A stretch of 64,000 nucleotides of DNA from NCBI GenBank assembly GCA_902761585.1, contig CACWKX010000004.1, positions 46,532-110,531 of the forward strand, in the 5' to 3' direction. The stretch's first letter is position 1; each line of letters starts with the position of its first letter. Below the pieces are notes generated by a model that searched no databases, had not been told where the DNA came from, and saw nothing but the letters and a program-made list of their open reading frames with translations. This document shows, in pieces, positions 34,811 to 43,699 of this stretch. The position numbers and the translations under genes were made by a program. This DNA comes from an uncultured Lachnospiraceae bacterium (GTDB lineage: Bacteria; Bacillota; Clostridia; Lachnospirales; Lachnospiraceae).

Positions 34811-36493
34811 ATGAAGAGTGACGCAGTCAAGAAAGGCCTTCAGCAGGCACCACATAGATCTCTTTTCAATGCACTTGGCTTTACAGAGGAGGAGATGGAA
34901 CGTCCGCTCGTCGGGATTGTCAGCTCCTACAATGAAATTGTTCCGGGACACATGAACCTTGACAAGATCGTGGAAGCTGTCAAGGAGGGCGTCCTGATGG
35001 CGGGCGGCGTGCCGCGCGTCTTCCCGGCGATTGCTGTCTGCGACGGAATCGCGATGGGGCACGAGGGGATGAAGTATTCTCTTGTCACCCGTGACCTGAT
35101 CGCGGATTCGACCGAGTGCATGGCGAAGGCGCACCAGTTCGATGCCCTTGTCATGGTGCCGAACTGTGACAAGAATGTACCGGGACTTTTAATGGCAGCG
35201 GCCAGAGTCAATGTCCCGACCGTCTTCGTTTCCGGCGGTCCGATGCTGGCAGGTCATGTCGGCGGTAGAAAGCGCTCTCTTTCCTCGATGTTCGAGGCCG
35301 TCGGAGAGTACAGTGCCGGCCGGATCACAGCAGAGCAGCTGAAGGAATATGAACGCAAGGTCTGCCCGACCTGCGGAAGCTGTTCCGGCATGTACACCGC
35401 CAACAGTATGAACTGCCTGACAGAGGCCATCGGGATGGGACTTCGCGGCAACGGGACGATCCCGGCTGTCATGTCCGACCGCCTGCGCCTTGCAAAGCAT
35501 GCCGGTATGCAGGTCATGGAGCTGCTGAAGAAGAATATCCGTCCGCGCGACATCATGACAAAGGAAGCCTTCATGAATGCTCTGACGGTCGATATGGCGC
35601 TCGGCTGTTCGACAAACACGATGCTTCATCTTCCGGCCATTGCACACGAAGCCGGCGTGGAGCTGAATGTCGATATCGCCAATGAGGTTTCGGAGCATAC
35701 GCCGAACCTGTGCCATCTGGCACCGGCAGGCCCGACCTACATGGAAGATCTGAACGAGGCAGGCGGTGTCTATGCGGTCATGAAGGAGCTGACAAAGAGA
35801 AATCTGCTGAATCTTGACTGTCTGACCTGCACCGGAAAGACGGTCGGCGAGAATATTGCCGATGCGGAGAATCTGAATCCGGAGGTCATTCGTCCGATCG
35901 ACCATCCGTATTCCGAGACGGGTGGTCTGGCAGCGCTCAAGGGCAACCTGGCGCCGGATTCCGGTATCGTCAAGCGCTCTGCTGTTGTCCCGGAGATGAT
36001 GGTGCACGAGGGACCTGCCCGCGTCTTTGACTGTGAAGAGGACGCGATCCATGCAATCCTGGGCGGACAGATCCATGAGGGAGATGTGGTGGTCATCCGC
36101 TATGAAGGGCCAAAGGGCGGCCCGGGCATGAGAGAGATGCTGAACCCGACCTCCGCGATCGCTGGCATGGGCCTGGGATCGAGTGTCGCGCTGATCACGG
36201 ACGGGCGCTTTTCCGGTGCATCCAGAGGGGCATCCATCGGCCATGTATCGCCGGAGGCGGCTGTCGGTGGTCCGATTGCACTGGTGCATGAGGGGGACCG
36301 GATCTTCATCGATATCCCGAACCACAAGCTGGAGCTGAAGGTCTCGGATGAGGAGCTTGCAGCGCGCAGAAAGGCCTGGAAGCCAAGAAAGCCGAAGATC
36401 ACGGACGGATACCTGGTCCGCTACGCGACGATGGTCACGTCCGGAAACAAGGGCGCGATCCTGAAGACGCCCGGAGCGGAGGACGACGTATGA
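34811..36493 (+). CDS. ilvD: Dihydroxy-acid dehydratase
   Basis: Iron-sulfur dehydratase shared by valine and isoleucine synthesis. 560 residues, ATG 34811 with GAAGGAG upstream. Cluster and metal cysteines: [11 protein letters not shown] and [17 protein letters not shown]. Other signatures are [22 protein letters not shown] (seen as LITDGRFSG) and [13 protein letters not shown]. It lies 59 bases after leuB, and its stop overlaps the ilvB start by four bases (ATGA), implying translational coupling. Confidence 0.97.
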   Translation: MKSDAVKKGLQQAPHRSLFNALGFTEEEMERPLVGIVSSYNEIVPGHMNLDKIVEAVKEGVLMAGGVPRVFPAIAVCDGIAMGHEGMKYSLVTRDLIADSTECMAKAHQFDALVMVPNCDKNVPGLLMAAARVNVPTVFVSGGPMLAGHVGGRKRSLSSMFEAVGEYSAGRITAEQLKEYERKVCPTCGSCSGMYTANSMNCLTEAIGMGLRGNGTIPAVMSDRLRLAKHAGMQVMELLKKNIRPRDIMTKEAFMNALTVDMALGCSTNTMLHLPAIAHEAGVELNVDIANEVSEHTPNLCHLAPAGPTYMEDLNEAGGVYAVMKELTKRNLLNLDCLTCTGKTVGENIADAENLNPEVIRPIDHPYSETGGLAALKGNLAPDSGIVKRSAVVPEMMVHEGPARVFDCEEDAIHAILGGQIHEGDVVVIRYEGPKGGPGMREMLNPTSAIAGMGLGSSVALITDGRFSGASRGASIGHVSPEAAVGGPIALVHEGDRIFIDIPNHKLELKVSDEELAARRKAWKPRKPKITDGYLVRYATMVTSGNKGAILKTPGAEDDV

Positions 36494-38178
36494 AACTGAA
36501 CGGTTCCCAGATCCTGATTGAATGCCTGAAGGAGCAGGGCGTGGATACCGTTTTCGGGTATCCCGGCGGAGCGATTCTGAATGTTTACGACGAGCTTTAC
36601 CGGCATGCAGATGAGATTCGCCATATCCTGACCTCACATGAGCAGGGTGCTGCTCATGCGGCGGACGGATATGCAAGGGCGAGCGGGAAGGTCGGTGTCT
36701 GCTTCGCGACATCCGGACCCGGCGCCACAAATCTTGTCACGGGCATTGCGACAGCCTACATGGATTCTGTCCCTGTCGTTGCGATCACCTGCAATGTCGG
36801 TATCAGTCTTCTGGGCAAGGATTCCTTCCAGGAGATCGACATCCAGGGCATCACGATGCCGATCACAAAGCACAATTTCATTGTGAAGGATGTGCGGGAT
36901 CTGGCGAAGACAATCCGGAGGGCCTTCTTTATCGCGAAGGATGGCCGTCCGGGTCCAGTTCTCGTGGATATCACGAAGAACGCGACAGCAGAGGAGTGTG
37001 AATTTACGCCGCAGAAAAGCCAGCCGGTCGTTCCGAGGATCAGTACAATCCATGAGGAAGATCTGAAGACCGCAGCAGATCTGATTAACGCTGCCAAAAA
37101 GCCCGTGATCTTCGTCGGCGGCGGCGCTGTCATTTCCGATGCGCAGAAGGAGCTGAAGGAACTTGTGTGCAGGCTTCAGGCACCCGTCGCCGATACGCTG
37201 ATGGGGAAGGGCGCCTTCAACGGCAACGACCCGCTCTATCTCGGCATGCTGGGTATGCACGGGACGAAGGCTTCAAACCTGGCGGTCTCCGGCTGCGATC
37301 TTCTGCTCGCGATCGGAACCCGGTTCTCGGACCGTGTCATTGGCAATCCGAGGCTTTTTGCAAAGAATGCGAAGATCGTCCAGCTCGATATCGATCCGGC
37401 GGAGGTCAACAAGAACATCAAAGTCGATGCCTGTGTGATCGGAGATGTGCGGGAGATTCTGATCCGGCTCAACCCGCTGATCCAACAGGCGGACCATAAG
37501 GAATGGATCTGCCACTGTGAGGAGCTTGCGGCGAAATTCCCGCTCCACTATGATGAGAATCGCCTGACCGGTCCGTTCATCATGCAGCAGATTGAAAAGC
37601 TGACGGAGGACGACGCACGCATTGTCACGGAGGTCGGACAGAATCAGATGTGGGCGGCGCAGTACTTCCATTACAAGGAGCCGCATCAACTCTTCACCTC
37701 CGGCGGACTCGGCACGATGGGATACGGACTGGGGGCGTCCCTCGGCGTCAAGTGCGCGATGCCGGACAAGACGGTGGTCAATGTCGCCGGGGACGGCTGC
37801 TTCCGCATGAATCTGAATGAGCTGGCGACCGCATCGCGGGCGAATATTCCTGTCATCGAGGTCATCATGAACAATCACGTGCTGGGCATGGTGCATCAGT
37901 GGCAGCAGCTTTTCTACAAGGAGCATTATTCGCAGACCATTCTGCGCGACAGCGTGGACTATGTGAAGGTTGCGGAGGCACTCGGCTGTCTGGGCTTCAG
38001 GGTCACAAAGCGGGAGGAGTTTGCACCTGCATTTCTCGAGGCAGTCAGATCCGGGAAGCCCTGCGTCATCGACTGCGTGATCGAGGAAAATGATAATGTC
38101 TATCCGATGGTTCCCGCCGGGAAGGCGATCTCGGAGGTCTTTGACCAGGATGACATGAAGAAGGAAAAGACCCAGTAG
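36490..38178 (+). CDS. ilvB: Acetolactate synthase, large (catalytic) subunit
   Basis: ThDP enzyme making acetolactate or acetohydroxybutyrate. 562 residues, the usual size. The catalytic Glu region is [35 protein letters not shown], the FAD-loop region and the ThDP motif [16 protein letters not shown] followed by NN are all present. The start overlaps the ilvD stop (ATGA). No small regulatory subunit gene (ilvN) follows; a hairpin comes directly after. The biosynthetic operon context favours IlvB over the catabolic AlsS. Confidence 0.94.
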   Translation: MKLNGSQILIECLKEQGVDTVFGYPGGAILNVYDELYRHADEIRHILTSHEQGAAHAADGYARASGKVGVCFATSGPGATNLVTGIATAYMDSVPVVAITCNVGISLLGKDSFQEIDIQGITMPITKHNFIVKDVRDLAKTIRRAFFIAKDGRPGPVLVDITKNATAEECEFTPQKSQPVVPRISTIHEEDLKTAADLINAAKKPVIFVGGGAVISDAQKELKELVCRLQAPVADTLMGKGAFNGNDPLYLGMLGMHGTKASNLAVSGCDLLLAIGTRFSDRVIGNPRLFAKNAKIVQLDIDPAEVNKNIKVDACVIGDVREILIRLNPLIQQADHKEWICHCEELAAKFPLHYDENRLTGPFIMQQIEKLTEDDARIVTEVGQNQMWAAQYFHYKEPHQLFTSGGLGTMGYGLGASLGVKCAMPDKTVVNVAGDGCFRMNLNELATASRANIPVIEVIMNNHVLGMVHQWQQLFYKEHYSQTILRDSVDYVKVAEALGCLGFRVTKREEFAPAFLEAVRSGKPCVIDCVIEENDNVYPMVPAGKAISEVFDQDDMKKEKTQ

Positions 38179-38185
38179 CGAATCA

Positions 38186-38222
38186 AAGCCGCGCTGGCCG
38201 CTGAAGGCCGGCGCGGCTTGTC
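38186..38222 (+). terminator. Hairpin after ilvB
   Basis: 14-bp stem AAGCCGCGCTGGCC / GGCCGGCGCGGCTT with one G-U pair. The T-tract is weak (TTGTCAT), so termination may be partial. Confidence 0.6.
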
Positions 38223-38255
38223 ATAGAGAAAATAGAGAAATCAGAAGCAAGGCTT

Positions 38256-38270
38256 GCGGTACACTACCGC
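38256..38270. promoter_or_regulatory. Perfect palindrome upstream of serA
   Basis: GCGGTA-CAC-TACCGC, 46 bases before the serA start. It could be an operator or a small hairpin in the leader; no known binding site is recognised. Confidence 0.35.
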
Positions 38271-38315
38271 AGTCAATCGGCCAGGGAAACACAGGAAAGA
38301 GGGGGAAAAGATATC

Positions 38316-39473
38316 ATGTACAAGTATGCCTGCCTGAATGCGATCAGCCCGAAGGGGACAGACCAGTTTTCAGATGACTATCAGCGGACAGAGGATCTTC
38401 AGGAAGCGGACGCGATCCTGGTTCGCAGTGCGAAGATGGCGGATATAGAGCTTTCAGACAGGACGCTGGCTGTCGCCCGCGCCGGCGCAGGTGTCAACAA
38501 TATCCCGCTTGAGAAATATGCAAAGCAGGGCGTCGTGGTCTTCAATACGCCGGGCGCCAACGCCAACAGCGTCAAGGAGCTGGTGCTGGCGGGCATGCTG
38601 AACGCTGCCCGCAACATGAGCCAGGGCATCCGGTGGGTGCTCGACAATGAATCCGATGAGAATATCTCCAAGGACATGGAGAAGGCCAAGAAAGCGTTCG
38701 TCGGTCACGAACTCTTTGGGAAGAAGCTCGGTGTCATCGGTCTGGGCGCCATCGGATGCATGGTGGCAAATGCGGCAGTGGAGCTCGGCATGGATGTGTA
38801 TGGATATGACCCGTATCTTTCCACAACGGCTGCCTGGAACATCAGCCGGCAGGTCCGGAACACGAAGAATGTCGACGAGATCTATGAGAACTGCGATTTC
38901 ATCACGATTCACGTTCCGCTTCTGGATTCAACACGGGAGATGGTCAACGCGGAGGCGATCTCGAAGATGAAGGAGGGTGTTGTCTTTCTGAATTTTGCAA
39001 GGGATCTTCTTGTCGATGAGGATGCGATGCTCAGGGCCATCGGGGAAGGAAAGGTGTTCCGCTATGTCACCGACTTTCCGAATCAGAAGACAGCCGGAAA
39101 AGAGGGCGTCATCGCAACACCGCACCTTGGCGCTTCCACGGAGGAAGCGGAGGAGAACTGCGCGAAAATGGCAGTTGTTGAGCTGACGGACTTTCTTGAG
39201 AACGGCAATATCACGCATTCCGTCAACTATCCGGCCTGCAGCATGGGCGTCTGCAGAGCGAAGCACAGGATTGCGATCTATCACAAGAATATTCCGCAGA
39301 TGATCAGCCAGATTACGCAGGTGCTGTCCTTCACGAACGTGGCAGGCATGTCCAACACCAGCCGCGGCGAATATGCCTATACGCTGGTTGACATCGATGC
39401 GGATCTTGAAGAGGAGACCGGGCGGCAGCTGTCGGCCATCGACGGCGTCATCCGCGTCAGAGTCGTGCGCTGA
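38316..39473 (+). CDS. serA: D-3-phosphoglycerate dehydrogenase with ACT domain
   Basis: Oxidises 3-phosphoglycerate, the first step to serine. 385 residues from ATG 38316 after AGAGGGGG. The NAD-binding loop LGVIGLGAIGCMVANAA is near 145; the catalytic Arg/Glu/His set lies in VFLNFARDLLVDED and the ATPHLGASTEEAEENCA segment. The last 70 residues form a short ACT domain (YHKNIPQMISQITQVLS), consistent with serine feedback. Length and layout fit the short clostridial type. Its partner serC is at 27561. Confidence 0.94.
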   Translation: MYKYACLNAISPKGTDQFSDDYQRTEDLQEADAILVRSAKMADIELSDRTLAVARAGAGVNNIPLEKYAKQGVVVFNTPGANANSVKELVLAGMLNAARNMSQGIRWVLDNESDENISKDMEKAKKAFVGHELFGKKLGVIGLGAIGCMVANAAVELGMDVYGYDPYLSTTAAWNISRQVRNTKNVDEIYENCDFITIHVPLLDSTREMVNAEAISKMKEGVVFLNFARDLLVDEDAMLRAIGEGKVFRYVTDFPNQKTAGKEGVIATPHLGASTEEAEENCAKMAVVELTDFLENGNITHSVNYPACSMGVCRAKHRIAIYHKNIPQMISQITQVLSFTNVAGMSNTSRGEYAYTLVDIDADLEEETGRQLSAIDGVIRVRVVR

Positions 39474-39626
39474 CACGGACAGAGTCCCGGCTCAGGATGC
39501 CGCAGCCGTGCGTGCGCAGATTCGGAAAGTGATTGATCAAAAGAACAGGCAGAACATCTCTGCGGAGACAGACAGTCCGGTAATTCGTCAGAATGTCTGA
39601 TGAAGATGCCGATTTTGCTGTCATAC

Positions 39627-39655
39627 TTGTCGGAACCGACCATGAATGATAGAAT
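39627..39655 (+). promoter_or_regulatory. Promoter for the glgB-like gene and luxS
   Basis: TTGTCG (39627-39632), 17-base spacer, TAGAAT (39650-39655), 37 bases before the start codon. The remaining gap 39474-39626 has no gene that I can support. Confidence 0.6.
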
Positions 39656-39691
39656 GTCTTTGTTGGCAATTCAGATTTGGGAGGAGAACTC

Positions 39692-42250
39692 ATGATGAAT
39701 GAAAAGCTCTACGAAGAGATGGACTGGGCCCGGATCGAAGGACTTGTCTATTCCGAGGAAGATGACCCACACAGTTTTCTCGGCGCGACGAAGACGGAAG
39801 AGGGCATTCTGGTTCAGACGTATTGTCCGACAGCGAAGTCTGTGACGGTTCATGTGGCTTCAACAGACAGCCGCTATCCGATGGACATGGAGGACGAGTC
39901 GGGATTTTTCGCCGTTCTTCTGCCTGGGAAAAAGATACCGGATTATACACTTGAGGTAGAGTTTACAGACGGGAGCACGCATTCCTTCGCGGATCCTTAT
40001 AATTTCGAGCCCCAGATTCCGGAGTCTGTTCTGAAGAAGTTCGCAGCCGGCAACTGTTGGGAGCTGTACCGGTATCTCGGCGCGCACCCGATGACCGTAA
40101 ACGGGACGGAGGGTGTGTACTTTGCGGTCTGGGCGCCTCACGCTGTCCGCGTCTCCGTTGTCGGGGATTTCAACCTCTGGGACGGCAGACGGCTTCCGAT
40201 GAGACGGCTGAAGGAATATGGCATTTTTGAATTGTTTGTTCCGGGGCTGACATCCGGAGCACTGTACAAATATGAGATCAAGGCAAAGCATGGCCTGACG
40301 TATCTGAAGAGCGACCCGTTCAGCTTCCAGTCGGAGCTTCGGCCCAATACCGCCTCGATTGTAAAGGACCTCTCCGCCTACGAGTGGGGAGACCAGGTCT
40401 GGATGGAGGCGAGAACCGGATCGGATTCAAAGGCGCAGCCGGTCTCGGTCTATCAGGTCAGTCTGGCAACCTTCCGGGTCCCGGACGGGGAAGGCCATGT
40501 CCCCGGATACAGGGAGCTTGCAGAGGACCTGTCCACTTATGTCGCAAAGATGGGGTACACAACCGTCGAGCTGTTCCCGCTTCTTGAATATTCCGAGGAT
40601 GAGACGATGGGTACGAGGCCGGAAGCGTTCTTTGCACCGACTTCCCGCTATGGGAGCAGCGAGGACTTCCGGTACTTTATCGATACACTTCATCAGAAGG
40701 GAATCGGCGTGATTCTCGACTGGGACCCTTCTCATTTCAGCAGAGACCTGAACGGACTGAGCGGATTCGACGGCACGGGGCTCTATGAGTCGGACGATCC
40801 GAGGCAGTCGCTCTACAAGCCGGATGGGAGCCTGTACTTCAATCTCAAAAGTCCGCAGGTCCGCAATTTCCTGATCGCCAGTGCTGTTCTCTGGCTGAAG
40901 GAATACCACATCGACGGCCTGCAGCTGGCGGATCTGTCCAAACTGCTGTACCTGGATTATGGAAAGACATACGGCGAGTGGGTGCCGAACATATATGGAG
41001 GAAATGAGAACCTGGAGGCTGTGTCATTTCTCCGCTCGCTGAGCACGGTGACGAAGAAAGTGTGCCCGGGGACGATTCTCGCGGCTGAGGACGCGTCCGA
41101 CTGGCCGCAGGAGACCGGAACAGTTTCCGAGGGCGGGCTTGGACTGGACTATAAGTGGAACCGCGGCTTCAGAGATGCCCTGATTGAGTATATTCAGCTC
41201 GACCCGATCTTCAGAGGACCGCACCATCAGCAGCTGATCTTCAGCATGGTCTACAATTACTCGGAGCAGTTTATGCTGGCCCTGTCCTACGAGGATGTGA
41301 ACGAGAAGTACGGTTCCATGTACTCGAAGGTGCCGGGGCGCAAGCGCTCAAAGTTTGCGAACCTCAGAGCCTGCTATGGATATATGTTCCTGCATCCGGG
41401 AAAGAAGCTTCTGGCGATGGGGAACGATATCGGCCAGAAGATGCCGCTGTCTGAGAAGACAGGAGTGGACTGGAGTGCCCTTGACCATGAGGAGAATGTT
41501 CAGTTCCAGGGCTACATGGCAGCGCTCCTTGATCTGTATCGCAGCCATCCGGCGCTCTACAGTCTGGACTACAGCCCGGAGGGTTTTGAGTGGATCAACA
41601 ACATCTCCGCGAATGAGAACATGCTGGTCTTTCTGCGCAAGTCGGAGAAAGAGGAGGAGATGCTTCTCTGCGTGGTGAACTTCTCCGCACTCACATACGA
41701 AGACCATAAGATCGGCGTTCCATTTGCCGGAAAGTACAAGGAAATCTTCAATTCCGATGACATCGCATTCGGAGGGGACGGCAACGTCAATCCGCGGGCG
41801 AAGAGCTCGAAGGAGGAAGAGTGCGATGAGCTGCCGGATTCCATCCGTGTGCTGGTGCCCCCGATGGGAATCAGCATCTTCTCCTGTACGAAGGTGGAGA
41901 AGAAAGCTTCCGGAAACGAGCAGGCGAAGGCAGCCGTGAGGAAGAGACGGACAGCGAAGAAGGCTGCCGAGGAAAAAACTGCAGAACCGAAGGTAGAACA
42001 AAAACCAAAGCCGCAGGCTGAAGAGGCGAAGGCGGCAGAACCAGAGGCGGAACAGAAACCGCAGGCTGAAGAGGCAAAGGCGGAAGAACCAAAGGCAGAA
42101 CAAAAACCGCAGGCTGAAGAGGCAAAGGCTGCAAAGCCAAAGCAAGAAAAAAAGCCGCAGGCAAAGGCTGCGGGGGCGAGGACGGGTCGCAGGCCGGCTG
42201 CCGGAAAAAGAAGGACTGCGGAGAAAAGCCTCAAGGAGGAGAAGGAATGA
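39692..42250 (+). CDS. GlgB-like glycogen branching enzyme homolog with altered active site and basic/acidic tail
   Basis: 852 residues from ATG 39692, with GGAGGAG at 39680. A CBM48-like N-terminus (AVWAPHAVRVSVVGDFNLWDG) and a GH13 barrel align with GlgB throughout. Region I (DWDPSHFSRD, about 343) keeps His. Region II reads HIDGLQLADLSKLLYLDY, where active enzymes have GLRVDAVASM: the nucleophile Asp position is Ala413 and the preceding Arg is Gln411. Region III keeps Glu466 (AAEDASDW). Region IV has SYED instead of SHDE, so His and Asp become Tyr533 and Glu534. The enzyme is therefore probably inactive as a branching enzyme. From about 736 a Lys/Ala/Glu/Pro tail with 16-residue repeats follows, ending in an Arg/Lys-rich end. 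A regulatory or glycogen-binding role is an inference. Its stop overlaps luxS. Confidence 0.85.
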   Translation: MMNEKLYEEMDWARIEGLVYSEEDDPHSFLGATKTEEGILVQTYCPTAKSVTVHVASTDSRYPMDMEDESGFFAVLLPGKKIPDYTLEVEFTDGSTHSFADPYNFEPQIPESVLKKFAAGNCWELYRYLGAHPMTVNGTEGVYFAVWAPHAVRVSVVGDFNLWDGRRLPMRRLKEYGIFELFVPGLTSGALYKYEIKAKHGLTYLKSDPFSFQSELRPNTASIVKDLSAYEWGDQVWMEARTGSDSKAQPVSVYQVSLATFRVPDGEGHVPGYRELAEDLSTYVAKMGYTTVELFPLLEYSEDETMGTRPEAFFAPTSRYGSSEDFRYFIDTLHQKGIGVILDWDPSHFSRDLNGLSGFDGTGLYESDDPRQSLYKPDGSLYFNLKSPQVRNFLIASAVLWLKEYHIDGLQLADLSKLLYLDYGKTYGEWVPNIYGGNENLEAVSFLRSLSTVTKKVCPGTILAAEDASDWPQETGTVSEGGLGLDYKWNRGFRDALIEYIQLDPIFRGPHHQQLIFSMVYNYSEQFMLALSYEDVNEKYGSMYSKVPGRKRSKFANLRACYGYMFLHPGKKLLAMGNDIGQKMPLSEKTGVDWSALDHEENVQFQGYMAALLDLYRSHPALYSLDYSPEGFEWINNISANENMLVFLRKSEKEEEMLLCVVNFSALTYEDHKIGVPFAGKYKEIFNSDDIAFGGDGNVNPRAKSSKEEECDELPDSIRVLVPPMGISIFSCTKVEKKASGNEQAKAAVRKRRTAKKAAEEKTAEPKVEQKPKPQAEEAKAAEPEAEQKPQAEEAKAEEPKAEQKPQAEEAKAAKPKQEKKPQAKAAGARTGRRPAAGKRRTAEKSLKEEKE
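42001..42150 (+). repeat. In-frame 48-bp coding repeat in the GlgB-like tail
   Basis: About three tandem copies of a 48-base unit encode QAEEAKAAEPEAEQKP-type segments. Purine-rich on the coding strand, like the intergenic minisatellites. Confidence 0.75.
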
Positions 42251-42726
42251 AGCAGATTCAGAGCTTCTGTGTGGATCATACAAAACTGAAGAGGGGGGTC
42301 TATCTCTCCAGGGAAGACGGCGATGTCAGAACCTGGGACGTGCGGATGAAGGAGCCTAACCACGGCAGCTATCTGTCGAACGGTTCCATCCACACGATGG
42401 AGCACCTGTTCGCAACCTATGCGCGCAACAGCCAGTACAAGGACGGCGTGATCTATGTCGGACCGATGGGCTGCCGGACCGGGATGTACTTTCTGACGAG
42501 AGGACTGACGGACGCGGAGGTACTGGACTGTATCGTGAACTCCTTCCGCTTCATGCGGGATTTTGAGGGAGAGATACCCGGGGCGAAGATCGAGGAGTGC
42601 GGAAACTACCTGGATCATGACCTTCAGGCCTGCAGAAAGGATGCGGCGGAATACCTTGAGGTGCTGGAAAAGCTGAAACCGGAAGATATGAGGTATCAGT
42701 ATTTCCTGAGTACGGAAGGCGCGTGA
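42247..42726 (+). CDS. luxS: S-ribosylhomocysteine lyase (autoinducer-2 synthase)
   Basis: Cleaves S-ribosylhomocysteine to homocysteine and the AI-2 precursor DPD; part of the activated methyl cycle. 159 residues. The metal ligands are His49 and His53 in HTMEH and Cys118 in EECGNY; the catalytic Cys76 is in GPMGCRTGMY. The start overlaps the stop of the GlgB-like gene in an ATGA, so translation is probably coupled. A terminator follows. Confidence 0.97.
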   Translation: MKQIQSFCVDHTKLKRGVYLSREDGDVRTWDVRMKEPNHGSYLSNGSIHTMEHLFATYARNSQYKDGVIYVGPMGCRTGMYFLTRGLTDAEVLDCIVNSFRFMRDFEGEIPGAKIEECGNYLDHDLQACRKDAAEYLEVLEKLKPEDMRYQYFLSTEGA

Positions 42727-42737
42727 AGAAACAGAGC

Positions 42738-42775
42738 AAAGGGGCTGTGCGGCGGATGCTGCGCAGCCCCTTTTT
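42738..42775 (+). terminator. Terminator after luxS
   Basis: Stem AAAGGGGCTG-GC / GC-CAGCCCCTTT with a small bulge and a run of five T, 12 bases after the stop. Confidence 0.88.
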
Positions 42776-42892
42776 ATGATAAAACAAGCAGAAAATTCGA
42801 TATGCCTCCAAAATAAATTTCAGATATTGTGTGCTGGCTATACCAATCATGTGCCGAAAGATGTATAATCAAGTCAGCAACATCAACAAAAG

Positions 42893-43540
42893 TCAGTCAG
42901 TCTGCTGTTTGGCTTCGTCGAGGTAACTATACAGCGTGTATTTGGAGATGTTGAAGACCTGGCAGATCTTCGGACCGGACTTGGTAACCAGAAAAGCGCC
43001 GCTGTCGTTGAGGAAGCGGATGGCACGGATCTTATCCGTCTTGTCCATAAGGGCAGCCGGTTTGCCGGCAATCCGGATACTTTCCTGGATCAGCGTGTCG
43101 AGCAGATCAGAGACATTCGTGGTGATCTGCTGAGGCTCTGACTCCCGGTCAGCGCTAGTGTTAAAGGAATGGAGCGCGTTCTCTGCGGCAAGAGAGAGGG
43201 ACAGGTCGGTATTGAGACCGAGAATTCCGACGATACGGCCGTCATCATCACGGATGAAGAGGCTGGTCGATTTCAGAATCTTTCCATCGTGGGTTCTGGT
43301 CAGATAGGAGAGACGGTCCTCGTGTACTTTGTTTAGTTCTTCCATCGCCTCCGCTGCAATCAGGGAGGAGCCGTCACCGACCTTGCGTCCTGAGATCTGA
43401 CCGTTCTCGATGGCGATGATGGTGTGACTGGGGTCGCCGCCGGTCAGGTCGTGCAGAACGACCTCACACATGGATCCGTACTGCATGGCAAGCGCCTTGA
43501 CGAGGCGTTTCCAGTTGTCAAAATTGTAAGGCTGACTCAT
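42893..43540 (-). CDS. YheO-type (PAS-like + HTH) transcriptional regulator
   Basis: 215 residues from the ATG at 43540 (MSQPYNFDNWKRLVKALA), with TGGAG six bases upstream on its strand and a promoter further up. Residues about 8-120 match the YheO PAS-like ligand domain (CEVVLHDLTGGDPSHTIIAIENG, FIRDDDGRIVGILGLNTD). The C-terminal 60 residues match the HTH_22 DNA-binding domain (IRFLNDSGAFLVTKSGP, VFNISKYTLYSYLDEA). It is divergent from ssnA, so it is the natural candidate regulator of the purine-type cluster. The ligand is unknown. Confidence 0.88.
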   Translation of the reverse strand: MSQPYNFDNWKRLVKALAMQYGSMCEVVLHDLTGGDPSHTIIAIENGQISGRKVGDGSSLIAAEAMEELNKVHEDRLSYLTRTHDGKILKSTSLFIRDDDGRIVGILGLNTDLSLSLAAENALHSFNTSADRESEPQQITTNVSDLLDTLIQESIRIAGKPAALMDKTDKIRAIRFLNDSGAFLVTKSGPKICQVFNISKYTLYSYLDEAKQQTD

Positions 43541-43610
43541 ATAAGCTCCATTCTGCCGCAGCATGTCGGCGGCGGTTGCAGGCTCAAATTCAATAAACAA
43601 GATCGGATTT

Positions 43611-43639
43611 ATTGTAAGGCAGACAGAATGTTTTTTCAA
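43611..43639 (-). promoter_or_regulatory. Promoter of the YheO-type regulator
   Basis: Read on the minus strand: TTGAAA (43639-43634), 17-base spacer, TACAAT (43616-43611). It lies 71 bases upstream of the chosen start at 43540, which supports that start. No clear promoter for ssnA is seen in 43541-43699. Confidence 0.65.
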
Positions 43640-43699
43640 TCATAGATGAAATCGTTGCAGCAGCACACCGAATTTGAAGAAGAAAAGGAGGAAGGGACG

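Noticed and set aside
35189..36730. Long antisense open frame (513 codons) over ilvD
   Set aside because: Same reason: Arg/His-rich shadow of a conserved gene.
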